Assembly (NCBI GenBank): GCA_024336345.1
Contig: JANFOG010000009.1
Location: 1,116,001-1,180,000, forward strand
Direction: 5' to 3'
DNA: 64,000 bases
From: Mariannaea sp. PMI_226
Lineage: Eukaryota; Ascomycota; Sordariomycetes; Hypocreales; Nectriaceae
The translations under genes were made by a program, and so were the position numbers. The notes beneath the pieces were generated by a model that ran no database searches, was not told the DNA's origin, and saw nothing but the letters and a program-made list of their open reading frames with translations. Positions 1 through 11,127 of the stretch are shown in pieces; positions within the stretch are counted from its first letter, which is position 1, and each line of letters starts with the position of its first letter.

Positions 1-280
1 CAATGCGTCCAATGACTACGACCTTTGATTTGTGCTCCGCCTCACATTTGTTGGAAGGCGCGAATGTGCCTTCGGTTTTAATACTTAAGTGCCTCAGGCC
101 GCCAATGCAAGGTCTTGTTTTTTGCTGCTGCTTATCCTCCTCATTCCTCAAATACCTCCTCCCTCAATCAACTGTCCTGTATTGCTCTTGTCATTCTAAC
201 AACCTGCCCCAAAACCCCACAAAATCTCATCAATAGCATTTTCGTCTTAATTTTAATTCGGAAATTTCGATCTCCAAAGC

Positions 281-2875
281 ATGAGTTGGCCAGCTTTCGG
301 AGATGGGTCAGGCTCTGAAGCACTTCATGCTGCTGGCCCCTCGCTAGACAGTAAGTCTTATGTCTAGATGTATGAGGGATGCTCTCTGGGTATGACGTAT
401 TAAGACAGCCTGCTCCAGGTGCGAAGACCAAATAACTAATGAAATTGTTGGAGTACAGTAGTCCAGCTGTCAAGACGATCTGTGGAGAAAACGACGTATT
501 ATGCTTGTCCATTTTCTAAAAAAGATCCTATATATCATCGAAAATGTTTTACTTATCGTATGACGTCGATCTCACACGTGAAGCAACATCTTTACAGACA
601 CCACAGGCCGGAATTTTACTGCGAGAGATGCCTCGAAACTTTTTCCAAGACCGAGGACTACTATCGTCACATACGCTTACTTCATTGTTCATATTCTGGT
701 TCGTCCCCACAATTTATGACCCATACCCAGAGACGCATGCTGCAGTCCTGCGTCGGAAAAAGGGATACGACCGGGAAACAACAGTGGTTCGCAATTTTCG
801 ATCTCATCTTTCCAAAAGAACCGCGGCCAGTGTCGCCTTATTTGGATCGTGAGCTTTCGATAGATTTGCAATCATTCGAGGAGTATTTGGAGTCAACAGT
901 ACCTACGATGCTATCAAAAGAACTGCGTCAATCGATTTTACCTAAGATTGAGACGTCAACTATTACTGAGACGATCCAGCATACTCTGCATTCTACATTT
1001 CAGAAGTGGACCAGTGCGGAACACACATTGCCAGAAGAAAGTCATGCCACTTTTCCAGGGTCCAGGCTGCCATTGACATCTATCGGGAGTGCCAAGTCGA
1101 GTGCCAGCATCCTTACAGGCTTTTCATTGCCAAAATTACGTAGGTTCAAGAGGCCTCACCTTCCACTAGTCCTGCCTGGAGAGACTCTCAAGTCTGCCTC
1201 CGAGGATAATTCTACATTCATGGATTCTGGAATCTCAGTAGAAGATACAGGCCTTGACCTCAATTACCTTACCGGACTTCAGGATAAAAAAGAGACACTC
1301 TACAGGATGCAAGCCGATCTTCAACGTCAGATGGATTATATACTCAAAGAACGTAAGGATCTCCAGGCTGACTTCTCAAAATACCTCGCAACTGCGAAGA
1401 ATGAAGAGGATGCTGAACACGCAGCCTTGACGGCATTGGACTGCAAGCCACAAGAAAAAGCCTCCCGCGGAGGTCCAACATCTGATTGCCTTGGCCAAGG
1501 GAGCTGGGAACAAGTTAATCCTGACAATATTGACAGTAGCTTGGCGAGCTATCATAAGGAGACAATTGCGTCTATTCACAGGTCACTCCCGATCGGCATA
1601 TCACCAGGAAGCAATAATGAGAGCATCGACAGCGAAAGCGAAAATAGCATGTCTTCTAATGTTACCTGTGCCGAACTTGAACTGGACTTGCCGCTACTCA
1701 GTCCATCCCACCCTTACCAGGAAATCGAACCAATAGTTGTGGAAGAGATTATCAAAGCGTACAAGGCCTGGACCCCGGATGCGTACCATCACAAGTTACA
1801 ATCGATCGGTCATATTACTATAGATGATTTCTGGAAATCGAAACCCTCAGGGTTTGGTGGATGCGATAAGACGCCGCCTGTTACGAAGGATTGCCTCATG
1901 GAATCCGAGGCTAGCCCTAAGCATCTCCCTCAAGAAGCAAGGCAGTCCAGAAAACGACGACTGGATGACGATTACGACCCTCAGCCCCCAAAGACTAAGA
2001 ATAAACGCAAGATGATCCTTCAAGGAGAGAAGCGACTTGCTTGCGTTTTCCAGAAGCGATATCCTTTGAAACACTTCCGGTGTGGAATCAGAAGCGACTC
2101 TCCGGGATTCGACACTATCTCTCATCTAAAAGGCCACCTGCGCAGGTGTCATTTCAAGCCACGGCATTATTGTCCACGCTGTCAAACCGTGTTTCCCATA
2201 GAGGCAGATAAAAATCAGCATCTCTTGCAGAGTATCAATTTCGATCCCTGTGAGCGACGTTCTCCTCGTGACGAGACCGCACTTCCACGAGATGGCGTGC
2301 TAGAAGATCAGCTCCGTGCACGGGTGGACCAGAATCTGAGTCTCGAAGGGCAGTGGTACTGCGTATGGGACATTGTGTTCCCTGGGATCCCGAGACCTCC
2401 AGATTGTTCCATTGACGATGAAATATACCTACACGCGTTGGACTATCATGAATTCGAAATGACCAGAGGTACCGAAGTTATTAGACGCGTCGTAAAGGAG
2501 AAAAACATGCCGATAGCCTCCGAGACGGATCTAGAAGCGTTCGTACTCCAGGTTTACAATTCTGCAGCTCCTCAGATTTTTCAAATATGGAATGAGTGCA
2601 GAGCTGACGGTCAATCAAAGGAAGGCTCACAAGTGCCAACGACGAGTGAACAAGGTCCTGATTCAATATTCACCAACTCCAGCAACAATAGTAGTATGGA
2701 GACGCCAATACCGATTGTTGAGTTTCCACAGGCCTGCTTACCGCCCTGCGGCAATAGCAATAGTGGTTTGGACATTCTGCTTGATGAAAATGTAACTAAT
2801 AGCATGACGGGGGATTCACAGGAGTTGCTACCTGAAGATGGCATTGGCACGTTTGATTTTGAATATTTGCTTTGA
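281..2875 (+). CDS. C2H2 zinc-finger protein with duplicated architecture, 2 exons
   Basis: Predicted 828 aa. The long frame has no ATG before a GTG at 482, so I add an upstream exon: exon 1 281-350 (ATG 281), intron 351-458 (GTAAGT donor, ACTAAT branch, TACAG acceptor), exon 2 459-2875; the phases join cleanly. Two copies of one module are visible. Each has a Cys/His finger followed by a CxxC finger (Cys about 39 and 77; again about 549 and 594), then a W..(I/V)(F/W)D(L/I)(I/V)FP motif with RP shortly after (about 132 and 655). Between them lie a Ser-rich stretch, a probable coiled coil (about 300-355) and a basic KRRLDDDYD patch near 525, a possible nuclear signal. Fungal proteins with such fingers are usually called C2H2 transcription factors; DNA binding here is inferred. 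Family fairly sure, function unknown. Confidence 0.75.
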
Positions 2876-3976
2876 TAAAGGCGAACCAGGCCCTATGTGT
2901 AACAGTCCGATTGGCTCCAAAGGGATAGGCCAGATCGCAATAGAATTACGTTGACGGAGAATATCAAGGAGGCTTCAAGGATAGTATCCTGGGCGTGGAC
3001 CGGCGGGCTACCAGGTGTTCGTCTGGTAACGCAAAAGTAGATTGTAGCAACCAAGTTGTAATGAAATCTAAGTAGCTCAGTAGAACATCTAGTTGTAGTG
3101 AATGTGATTTTATATATGAAGTGTGTCGAGTGAACCTGGGGTGAGCTGGAAGGGGTTCGCGACGGTTCACGCTTCGGATCGTAGTTGTATCCTATAGTTA
3201 TTTGTGAGAAATTTGTGGGGGCTGGTCAGTACAAGATCACTAGCGATCAAGCCGTGAAATATATAGAGAGGCATTTTTATATGCTTGCAAATCAATTATT
3301 ACTTCCAGTAACCTCCATTTTTTAAAAGAAAATGACAATAGCCTTCAATTACACACTGAAGGAACGAATAACTAAAAGGCAGCCCATCATTATCCATTGA
3401 ATTCATGAGCACTTCTGTCTTAGACTCTCCGTTCTAAAAGAAAAAACAGATACACTCCGTCTAGCTTCGTCTTACTTCCCATCCCCCGAATGATGTGGAA
3501 TCATTTCGGATTCAACCGGCAAATAGTTCTTAGTTCTGTAATAGAAGTGGTATTGGCAGCGAAAATCGGCTGATTTCGACTTCCATCCGTCCTGTGACAC
3601 CCTTGTTCATAAACCAACGATTCCGCGGGGGAGAATTTTAGCTCATAGAATCCTCGTGCTAACAAGTTTTGGCTCCACAGCCGGCAACAGGCCATGTAAG
3701 CGGGAGCCGTCTTTTTTCCAGAATAGGAAATTCACCAGGGCCAAGTCCTCCATATCATGATCTTAGCTGCTATACAACTGAAAACAATGGAGGTTATCGA
3801 GTAACCAAAAGAAGCTTCAGCTAGTATTATGCTAGACAAACGACTGAAATATGAAGGACGGCAGATTATATATAAAGAGCCTGACGACATACCATCAATT
3901 GACATTCTTGGAAGTTCAAGCACGTTTCAATTGACACTCTTCAATAACACACTCACCATCTAACCAATCGTGCATC
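2876..3976. other. intergenic, no gene seen
   Basis: About 1.1 kb between the C2H2 gene and the dehydrogenase. Frames are short and unlike any family I know. The right end is the dehydrogenase promoter. Confidence 0.6.
3867..3876 (+). promoter_or_regulatory. TATA-like element of the dehydrogenase gene
   Basis: TATATATAAA lies 101-110 bp upstream of the ATG at 3977, a usual distance for a fungal TATA box. It is the only strong match in this promoter. Confidence 0.45.
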
Positions 3977-4882
3977 ATGGCTTCAGACTCCCTCTCCCTG
4001 GCTGGAAAGGTGGCCATTGTCACCGGCTCCGGAAAGGAGAATGGCATTGGCGCTGCTATTGCGATGGCCCTTGCCCGAGCGGGAGCTAGAGTTACCATCA
4101 ACTACGTTTCTGAATCGACTGCAGCCCGAGCCCAGCAAACTGTCAAGAACATTGAGGCCGTCGCTGGCAGAAACACTGCCTTAATTGTGCAAGCTGACAT
4201 TAGCACCCCGGAGGGTACTAAGAGGCTTGTCGATGAGACTCTCAGAGGGTTTGCAGTTACTCACATTGACATAATTGGTAAGACATCTGGATACGGCATG
4301 TGATTTTCCATTGTCGCTCTCTAACATAGCCAGTGAACAACGCCTCCTGGATCCAATTTGGACCGGCTCTCGAGACGACCCCAGAGGAATTGAACAAAGC
4401 CTTCGCGATCAATGTTTTTGGTCCTTTGTACTTGATTCAAGCAGCAATGCCATATATGTCCAAGGGTGGCCGTATCATCAACATTGGCAGCGTCGTCTCA
4501 AAACTCGGACTCGTTGAAGGACCAATCTACGATGCCATCAAGGGCGCCATGGATGCGCTGACATTTGCCTTGGCACATGAAGTAAGAAAGTTACAAGCGC
4601 CAATTATTGAATACTGTTGACCTTTTCATCTAGATCGGAAGAGGAGGCAAAGGCTTGACCATTAACACTATAGCACCCGGCCCAACTCCTACTGACACAT
4701 TTCCTGAAGGTAACCCTGGCGCTGACGTGATTAAAAATCACCTCCGATCTTTGACTCGGGCTGAGGATCGTCTGGGGTCTGTCCAAGACATTGCGGATGC
4801 CGTGCTGCTGCTGGTTAGCGAGAAGGCTCGATGGATTACTGGCCAGTTTGTCTCTGTGAGCGGTGGCATCACTGGTGGCTAA
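3977..4882 (+). CDS. short-chain dehydrogenase/reductase (SDR), 3 exons
   Basis: Predicted 265 aa: exons 3977-4277, 4334-4581, 4634-4882, with introns of 56 and 52 nt whose junctions keep frame. A classical SDR using NAD(P)H on an unknown carbonyl or alcohol. Visible motifs: Rossmann loop starting TG at 16-17 and closing GIG at 23-25, cofactor-side NNA at 102-104, catalytic Ser153, Tyr166 and Lys170 (YDAIK), and the C-terminal SGG typical of the family. Length is normal. The glycine-rich loop reads TGSGKENGIG, two residues longer than the usual TGxxxGIG. No signal peptide, so probably cytosolic. The next gene, more than 0.6 kb away, lies on the other strand, so the context gives no substrate. 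Family sure, substrate unknown. Confidence 0.9.
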
Positions 4883-5538
4883 TTCACTGAATATGACAGC
4901 GCTATTGTAGTAGAAATGAATGTTTAGAAACTTCTGTGTTTTTTTGTGACTCTGAATCAACGGGATAGATTGAATCCAAGGAAAACCCCTTGATGACGTT
5001 CTGTGTATAGTAAGGATTTAATAGCAGTAATTCATTTACTTAGCTACTTACTTGGTTACTTTATATAACTTATTAGCCAGGTCCTTATAGATCGGGCAAA
5101 GCGAGATAGGGAACCTGTCATTCTTTCTAGTAGGAATAGCGGCATTAGACGGCCCGAAGTGGTCACCTAACCTACATATCCTCGACATTTGCATCATTTG
5201 CGCTTGAGCACATGACGAGAATCTCAGTAGTAGTGCCAGTGCCCACATTCACATTTACAAGAGGAAACGGTTTTATCTATTGATGGGCGGCTGTTGTTTT
5301 TAAGAATAAAGTGATTGCTGCTATACTGTTTTCTAAATTGACATGTTGTTCCTGGGAACGAATTGATATTGCTTCTTGTTGCCGAACGAGTCGAGCCGCG
5401 TTGCGCCGCTTTGGACTTGGCTCGGCCTTGGACTAATAGATAGATGCTGGCTGATAACTAGGTAGTGATTACAGGATCCTGACACAGAATTCGTGTAGCC
5501 GTGTCCGCTCGCATGAAGCTCCAATCATCCGTCGCGAA
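4883..5538. other. intergenic, no gene seen
   Basis: About 650 bp between the convergent SDR gene and the orphan below. It must hold both 3' ends. I see no gene or repeat. Confidence 0.6.
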
Positions 5539-6610
5539 TTAAGGGGTGCGTTTTGAGGTCGAAGACGAAGTGGAAGAGGAGGCACCTGAAGCGGATCCAG
5601 AGCCGACAGGCGCCTGCTGAGATGAGGACGGTGGTGCGGAGCTAGAGGACCTAATGGTCAGCCCGACGTCGGCGAGGTTCTTTGGGAATTGGATTGAAGT
5701 TTTCGTCGACACGAACGTACCTCGGCCTTCCACTGCCATGGCTCGAAGATGGGTGAGCAGGTGGTGCACTTGGAGCGGGTTGACCAGAATTGTACTTAGG
5801 TCCAGAGGAGCCCGCAGGAGGTGCAGGGTGCTGAGAAGATGACGCGCTTGGGACTGGCGCAGCAGAGCTGGAGCCAAATCCAGAGGCGAGGCCAGTGCTT
5901 GTTTTCCTAATGATACACTGTGAAGTCTGCTTGTGCTTGACCCATGACGTTGTGAGGACGGTCGTGGGTATGATGGGAACGAATTCTCGGACGGTAGTAG
6001 TGTTAACGTCAACTGTGACGATAAGCGGCGTCGTTTCTTCGTAGACCCTTGTTTCACGGCATTGACCTTGGTGATTTGTAAGTACGGCGGATACGGAACT
6101 CTCGTTAAGGGTGATATACCTTCGATGCTTGTCGTCGTCGTTGAGACTATGACCTGGGTTACAGTCCGGGTGGATGGGGCGAGCGTCTGAAGACGTGTCA
6201 GAATAGAATATCAAATCATAGAGGTTCAGGAGGCTAAGTACCGTTATGCTTTCAATGACATGAAGGTTTGTGACGTAGAGCGTGGATTTGTGCGTGCGGA
6301 TGACCTTGATATCTGCCGTCGTTGCGCAGGCCGTGATTGATGTGTCACATTCATCGAGAAGTAGCTCACCCTCTATGGTTGGAGAGCTCGAATTTGCAAC
6401 CGCGCCTGGTGGGTTGAGTGGTTGTTGGACAGCATTATCGTAAATAGCGGATGGATCTACAAGAAGGTACGTATTGTCAGTGTCGATGCGTGTATGGAGA
6501 TAAAGATGTCGGGATTTGAAGAGGGAGAACAGACCAGCACCGGCAGCAACTAGCTTTGGCGCCCCGGCTGCAGCCAGAAACGCCAACTGCAGGAACCAGT
6601 TGGTCAACAT
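5539..6610 (-). CDS. orphan protein, N-terminal hydrophobic segment, Ser/Pro-rich tail, 2 exons
   Basis: Predicted 333 aa: exon 1 6610-5721, intron 5720-5651 (GTACGT donor, CTGAC branch, ATTAG acceptor), exon 2 5650-5539. Without splicing the frame ends in a basic RRRRADH tail; spliced, it ends in a Ser/Ala/Pro tail that matches the composition just before the intron, which favours splicing. Residues 1-30 are hydrophobic (signal peptide or anchor). The middle (about 40-220) is Thr/Val-rich with scattered Cys, and from about 245 it is Ser/Pro/Gly low complexity, as in secreted or cell-surface proteins. I recognise no domain. A further intron near residues 45-70 cannot be excluded. Confidence 0.55.
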
Positions 6611-8790
6611 ATTGAGCGGTTTGAGTGATGCAACAAAGCCAACGAAGATGACAAGAAGATTGAGAGGAGGTAAGACAGTAGGAAGAAGAAAGCCACGAGG
6701 AGCAATGCTCGGGGAGTCGCTTCATAAACAGGCTGCATGTCCAAGGCCAGCCTCCTTTGCTCGCCGCAGCAAAGACGAAGCGAAGTTGAGTCTAGATCGG
6801 CCGCTGATCCGCCAACCAGCTCTCCACAATCGTTTGTGGCGCTATCGCGGACCATCAAGTAGCTCATGGTCTGTCGATAGTCTGAGCGCCATTGTCTGAA
6901 GAAAGAAGGGGAAAGATTCTCGTGACAAGCGAGTGGTCGATATTGCAGCCGTGATCCGGGACTATCGTGCTCGGCTGCTGAAGCGAGAACTACTTGGGGT
7001 TCGAAATCATTCCAGCAATGGATCATTTGGTACTGGCAAATATTGGAGGCAACATTCAGCCGTCCGCTTGGTTCCAGAATGGGAGAATGTCTTAATAACA
7101 CAATAGGCTATATAGTCCCGGAAGGGAAGAGGAGGCTAGCGGTGGCTACTAGCCAGAGTTTAGTGCTGTTACAGTGTTGATAGTCGCGGGAATAGTCTAG
7201 CAATAAATACAAATAATACAGGCTCCTGCAGCATCTTGCCTTACTCTCAGGTCCGGAGCCATCCGGAACTTATTGCCACTAAGCCTCAGCTTCTCCTGCA
7301 CGCCACAGGCCGCAGTTCACTTCCGTCACGCATGGCTTCCATAAAAGACAAGGTACATAGCGGAACCGGCGGTCCATGCGTTGCATATCGTATGCTATGT
7401 CTTCAACGATCTGCATTTGGAAGACGCGAGGGGGGAGGCTTGAATTACGGAGTATTTGCACCAGCTATTCCACTTGATTAAGCGCCATACCACTCGTACA
7501 CTGCGAAAGTGGCCCAGCGGGCGTCCAAATACGGGAATGGCGTTCACAGAGTGGCTGGCTGGATGCGGGGGAGATGTCGTTCCAGAGCGGCCCGTCCCAC
7601 AGTCACTAAGACCCAAAACGACGCGCTAATTAGCAGGGGTTATTTCGCTTGAGACATAACCTCTACAGACCATTTGCTCTAGTATACCTTGCTTTCAGAG
7701 GTACCAGCAGAGTAAATAACAAAGTCACGAGTGAGAAGTCAATTGCGTTATAGGTTCATATACGGTTTGCATATGCGCCTGATCAGGTTAATATCTGCCC
7801 CAATCTGGACTACTAGCAAAATAAAGCTGCCCTTTTTGGCACTTTGCAACCCAAAAGAGTTCTCGTGTGGCCTGAAGACTGCCATGAGGCTTGGTACCAA
7901 GCTATCGAGGTTCGCTCTTGTCCGAGACGGACACAGGGGGTATTCTAGAATCGTGCATGGAGCTAGGACACGGGACAAAGCGCCGCTACGGAAGGGCCTC
8001 AAATCAGGAGCAGGAGAGCTTAGGGGCTGATGAGCCATCAAGCCATGTGGTGGTCTGGGCATCTGGGGCTGCCGGTACCGCACTCTTGGGAGGCGTAATG
8101 ATGCCTTGGCTGATGACCTGGCATAGATCTACTGCGAATCGCAGCGCTATCACGTAAAACCGGGTTTCCACTCGGTTGGTAGTTGGCTGAGGGCACAAGC
8201 TAGGCCTCTTTGAAAAATCTTAGTAAGAGTTCAATACCAAGGAAAGAAAAAGTGTACAACATCAATGTGCAAGTTCGGGTACTGATCTGTCAAATCCTCT
8301 GTCCTACGTGTGATGGCGAGGCTGGAGTCTATCTGGGGACCAATAGTACTTTGCCAAAGCGGTTAAGTCTAGATACATAAACCTTGACGGGCAAATCAAT
8401 ATTGCTATGTCACCGTGGTGAAGTCTAGAATCTCAACGGAGCTAATACCGTTCCTATTCCGCATATCTCGACTCAGCACTCGTCTGGCCGGAGCTAGAGC
8501 TTGAAGGAGTAGAGCAAAGCAGAATAGAAATCAACGCCACACCATTTCAGCTCTCCATATGCCTACATGGCGTCTATACTCCGTGCAAAACTATTCACAG
8601 TCACGTCCAAAATGGTTACTCTTGGAGCCACCTCAGCATCTTGAGAGCTGAGAACCTCACGCCACCTGGTACATCACATTCCAAACATATTCTCAACCGG
8701 AATAATCAACAAATTTGCCTTGTTACCCACCGCTCCATTGGCTGTTATCGTCTCCGCGCTGCATCACCCCCTATCAGACGCCGGAGCATC
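6611..8790. other. gene-poor stretch, nothing recognised
   Basis: About 2.2 kb upstream of the divergent orphan and lectin-like genes. Several frames of 60-165 codons overlap each other on both strands without family features. The right end is C/T-rich, as in fungal leaders. Confidence 0.5.
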
Positions 8791-9831
8791 ATGCCCGACG
8801 AGCTGCAGCACTCGAATGATCCCATCGAAGAATTCCCGAGATCCTCAATGACTCTGAAAACGATTCTGGACGACGGCACAACTATAAATCTGACAGTTTC
8901 CCCCATTCCAACAGCCTCCTCATCAGTCACTGCATCGACAACTTTCACTCACACTTCCTTCTCATTCCAAATCAGCACCTCTCTTCCAGACCAGGTTCTG
9001 CCTTTACACAAAGCCTCGCCTTCTCCAGAAGCCCATTCTTCACCTACTTGCTCACCTGTAAAAAGACCTCTGAAGTCTACCAGCGCAAATCCACCTCCAG
9101 GTAAACGCTCAAAGCCAAACAATATGTCTTACGTAAGTAAACGAAGTAAACGCAGCACTGGGCCGGCAAAGTGGCTAACACGTCTTTAGCAACTCCCCAA
9201 CGACGTTTTTGCCATTGACTCTGGCGAGAAGAGTCTCTTGTTCTACGTCTACGCCGATCCTAAGGGCAACTACCAGTTGAGCTACCTCGAGTCTCCTAAT
9301 GCATCTGGCACCGGCAGCTATACGTCCAAGAAGATCAAGAGAGCTAAGGATCCTTGGGAGACGAACGAGGACGATCAGATGATTGACATCAAGGTCTCTC
9401 CCAACAACAAGCAAGTTGCCGCTATTACCTGGAAGGGCCCCAGAGGTGTCGAGGTGAGTTGTCAATCAACCCATAGCTCAAGCTGAAGCCCAATTAACTT
9501 GGCATAGATCCGTGTGTACTACGTCGACAAAGATACTGAGAATCTCCGAGAGGTTTGCAAGACTGGTAACAGCGGCTGGTATATCGGGGCTCTGTCCTAT
9601 AACGACGATATCAGCAACAAGTACAAGGTCCGCCCTAACACGTCCATCTCTGCCTCTGTCCATGAATACGGCACCAACAACTACAACCTGAGGGTCTTCG
9701 CCGCCGAGGACGGTGAGATCAACAAGAAGGGTCTCCCCCAGATTTCCGTTTTCAAGTTCAACCACGACGAGACCGAGACCGTCTCTACCTGGCAAGGCGT
9801 GTACATTACCAACACCATCACCGAGTACTAA
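8791..9831 (+). CDS. beta-propeller lectin-like protein (fucose-lectin type?), 3 exons
   Basis: Predicted 309 aa: exons 8791-9132, 9190-9453, 9508-9831; introns of 57 and 54 nt have GTAAGT and GTGAGT donors and in-phase joins. Exons 2-3 carry propeller-type strands: LLFYVYAD, then IRVYYVDKD followed by LREVCKTGNSGWYIGALS, like the repeated blades of fungal fucose-specific lectins (RVYYQD..G.I.EL...GW..G.L). Only two or three blades are visible, against six in that family, so the lectin call is tentative. A second ATG at 9124 would give a 198-aa protein beginning MSYQLPNDV. I keep the longer form because about 160 codons upstream stay open in frame. That extension is Ser/Thr/Pro-rich and has two basic clusters (KRPLK, GKRSKP) like a bipartite nuclear signal. 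No signal peptide either way. Confidence 0.65.
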
Positions 9832-11127
9832 ACGGTGCTGGACGACGCATGGTTGGGTTTGAGGTGGCTATAAGGAATAGGTCTAGTCAAGTCCCAATAG
9901 TTGAGTAGCAATTTGTAAGGGATAGCCCTACTTTTGTTCCGTGGCGGCCGTACTTAAGTCGGGTCCCGAAGCTAGTTACCAATACAGAAAGATACTATCC
10001 TCTGAATCTTGTCCCCTGCATATCGGTGCATGTTCCAAAAGTGTCTGATAGTAATACCTTCATCCGGTAATATCGCAAATTTATAGAGAAGATAAATCAA
10101 ATCCAACATTCATCAAACACATATGGACCATCTCTTACACAGGAGAGAAATAAAAATCGCAGCCTGATGGCTTCTGTATTTGTTTAGATAAGCCTGTCGG
10201 AACAAAGGTTACAGAGCCTCTAGGCAAAGCTTCTTAAGTACGTGGGTGGGTAGGTAGTATTTATTGATGTCCTAAGGGCAATCGCCCGCATATAATTCCC
10301 ATTGGGGCAAGGGGAAATGCCAGGCTGGGACAGCAAGGCTTTAGGATAGCTAGCTCATAGGTCTAGGATAGATTGGGTTAGACGGAGTTGGTCAAAATAA
10401 ATAGCACATAATAGCTTCTATTCTATTATCCCAATTTTTTCCCTTTTCCTTGCCCTTTTAAGCTTTATTATAATTTTCTCTATCTAATATGTTTTATTTT
10501 TACCGCTTTAGCTTAGCCATTTATATTTAATTATCCGTTTATTAGTAAAGAAGATTAAATAATATATATAACAAGCAAGCAGTCAATGTAAGCGAGCGGT
10601 CAATTTTTCCGCAACCTGGATGTCATGTCCTAACCCAGTCCCAAATCATGTGTATATGGCCCCACAAATTTCTACTAATCACTTCTAGATCATAATTCCA
10701 AACCGTGATCTAAGAACCAGATCGCAATTCTAAACCATGATCCAAGAACAGGAACCCAACAAAGTTCGCTCAGGGTCAGCACCGAACCTTCGCGAACCCA
10801 AGACAGTAGCTAGTATATAAACCACATTTATTCCCACTAGATAGTCTACCTAGCTACTCAGCTTTCAATATAACTTGATTACCACAATCTACTTTTGCAT
10901 TACCAGACGTAATACTCCAAGTGATTCTTCCGCTACTGCTCAGTATAACGCTCCGACCATTCTGCCAACATGAACCTATTGCGACCTGGTTTATCCCTTG
11001 GGAACCTATCAGACCGTTACAATGTCTAACATTGTAGGACTGAAGAAATGAAATTCTTCTTCTTCAACTGCATTAGTTATTCCAACTGCCCAGCCTAGCT
11101 CAAGTGTGAGATACCCTCAATGTCTAA
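9832..11127. other. intergenic with an AT-rich block
   Basis: About 1.3 kb between the lectin-like gene and the P450 3' end. Roughly 10390-10580 is clearly AT-rich, ending in AATAATATATATAAC, and is followed by a diverged tandem repeat. No coding frame is convincing. It may be a decayed mobile-element remnant. Confidence 0.5.
10687..10749. repeat. two-copy tandem repeat, period 32 bp
   Basis: Copies at 10687-10717 and 10719-10749. Over 31 aligned positions there are five differences, all transitions (C/T or A/G). This fits a duplication altered by RIP-type C-to-T change. Confidence 0.7.

Noticed and set aside
6604..7101. 165-codon minus-strand frame upstream of the orphan gene
   Set aside because: Cys/Ser/Leu-rich, no ATG-led conserved part; overlaps the promoter and another frame on the other strand.
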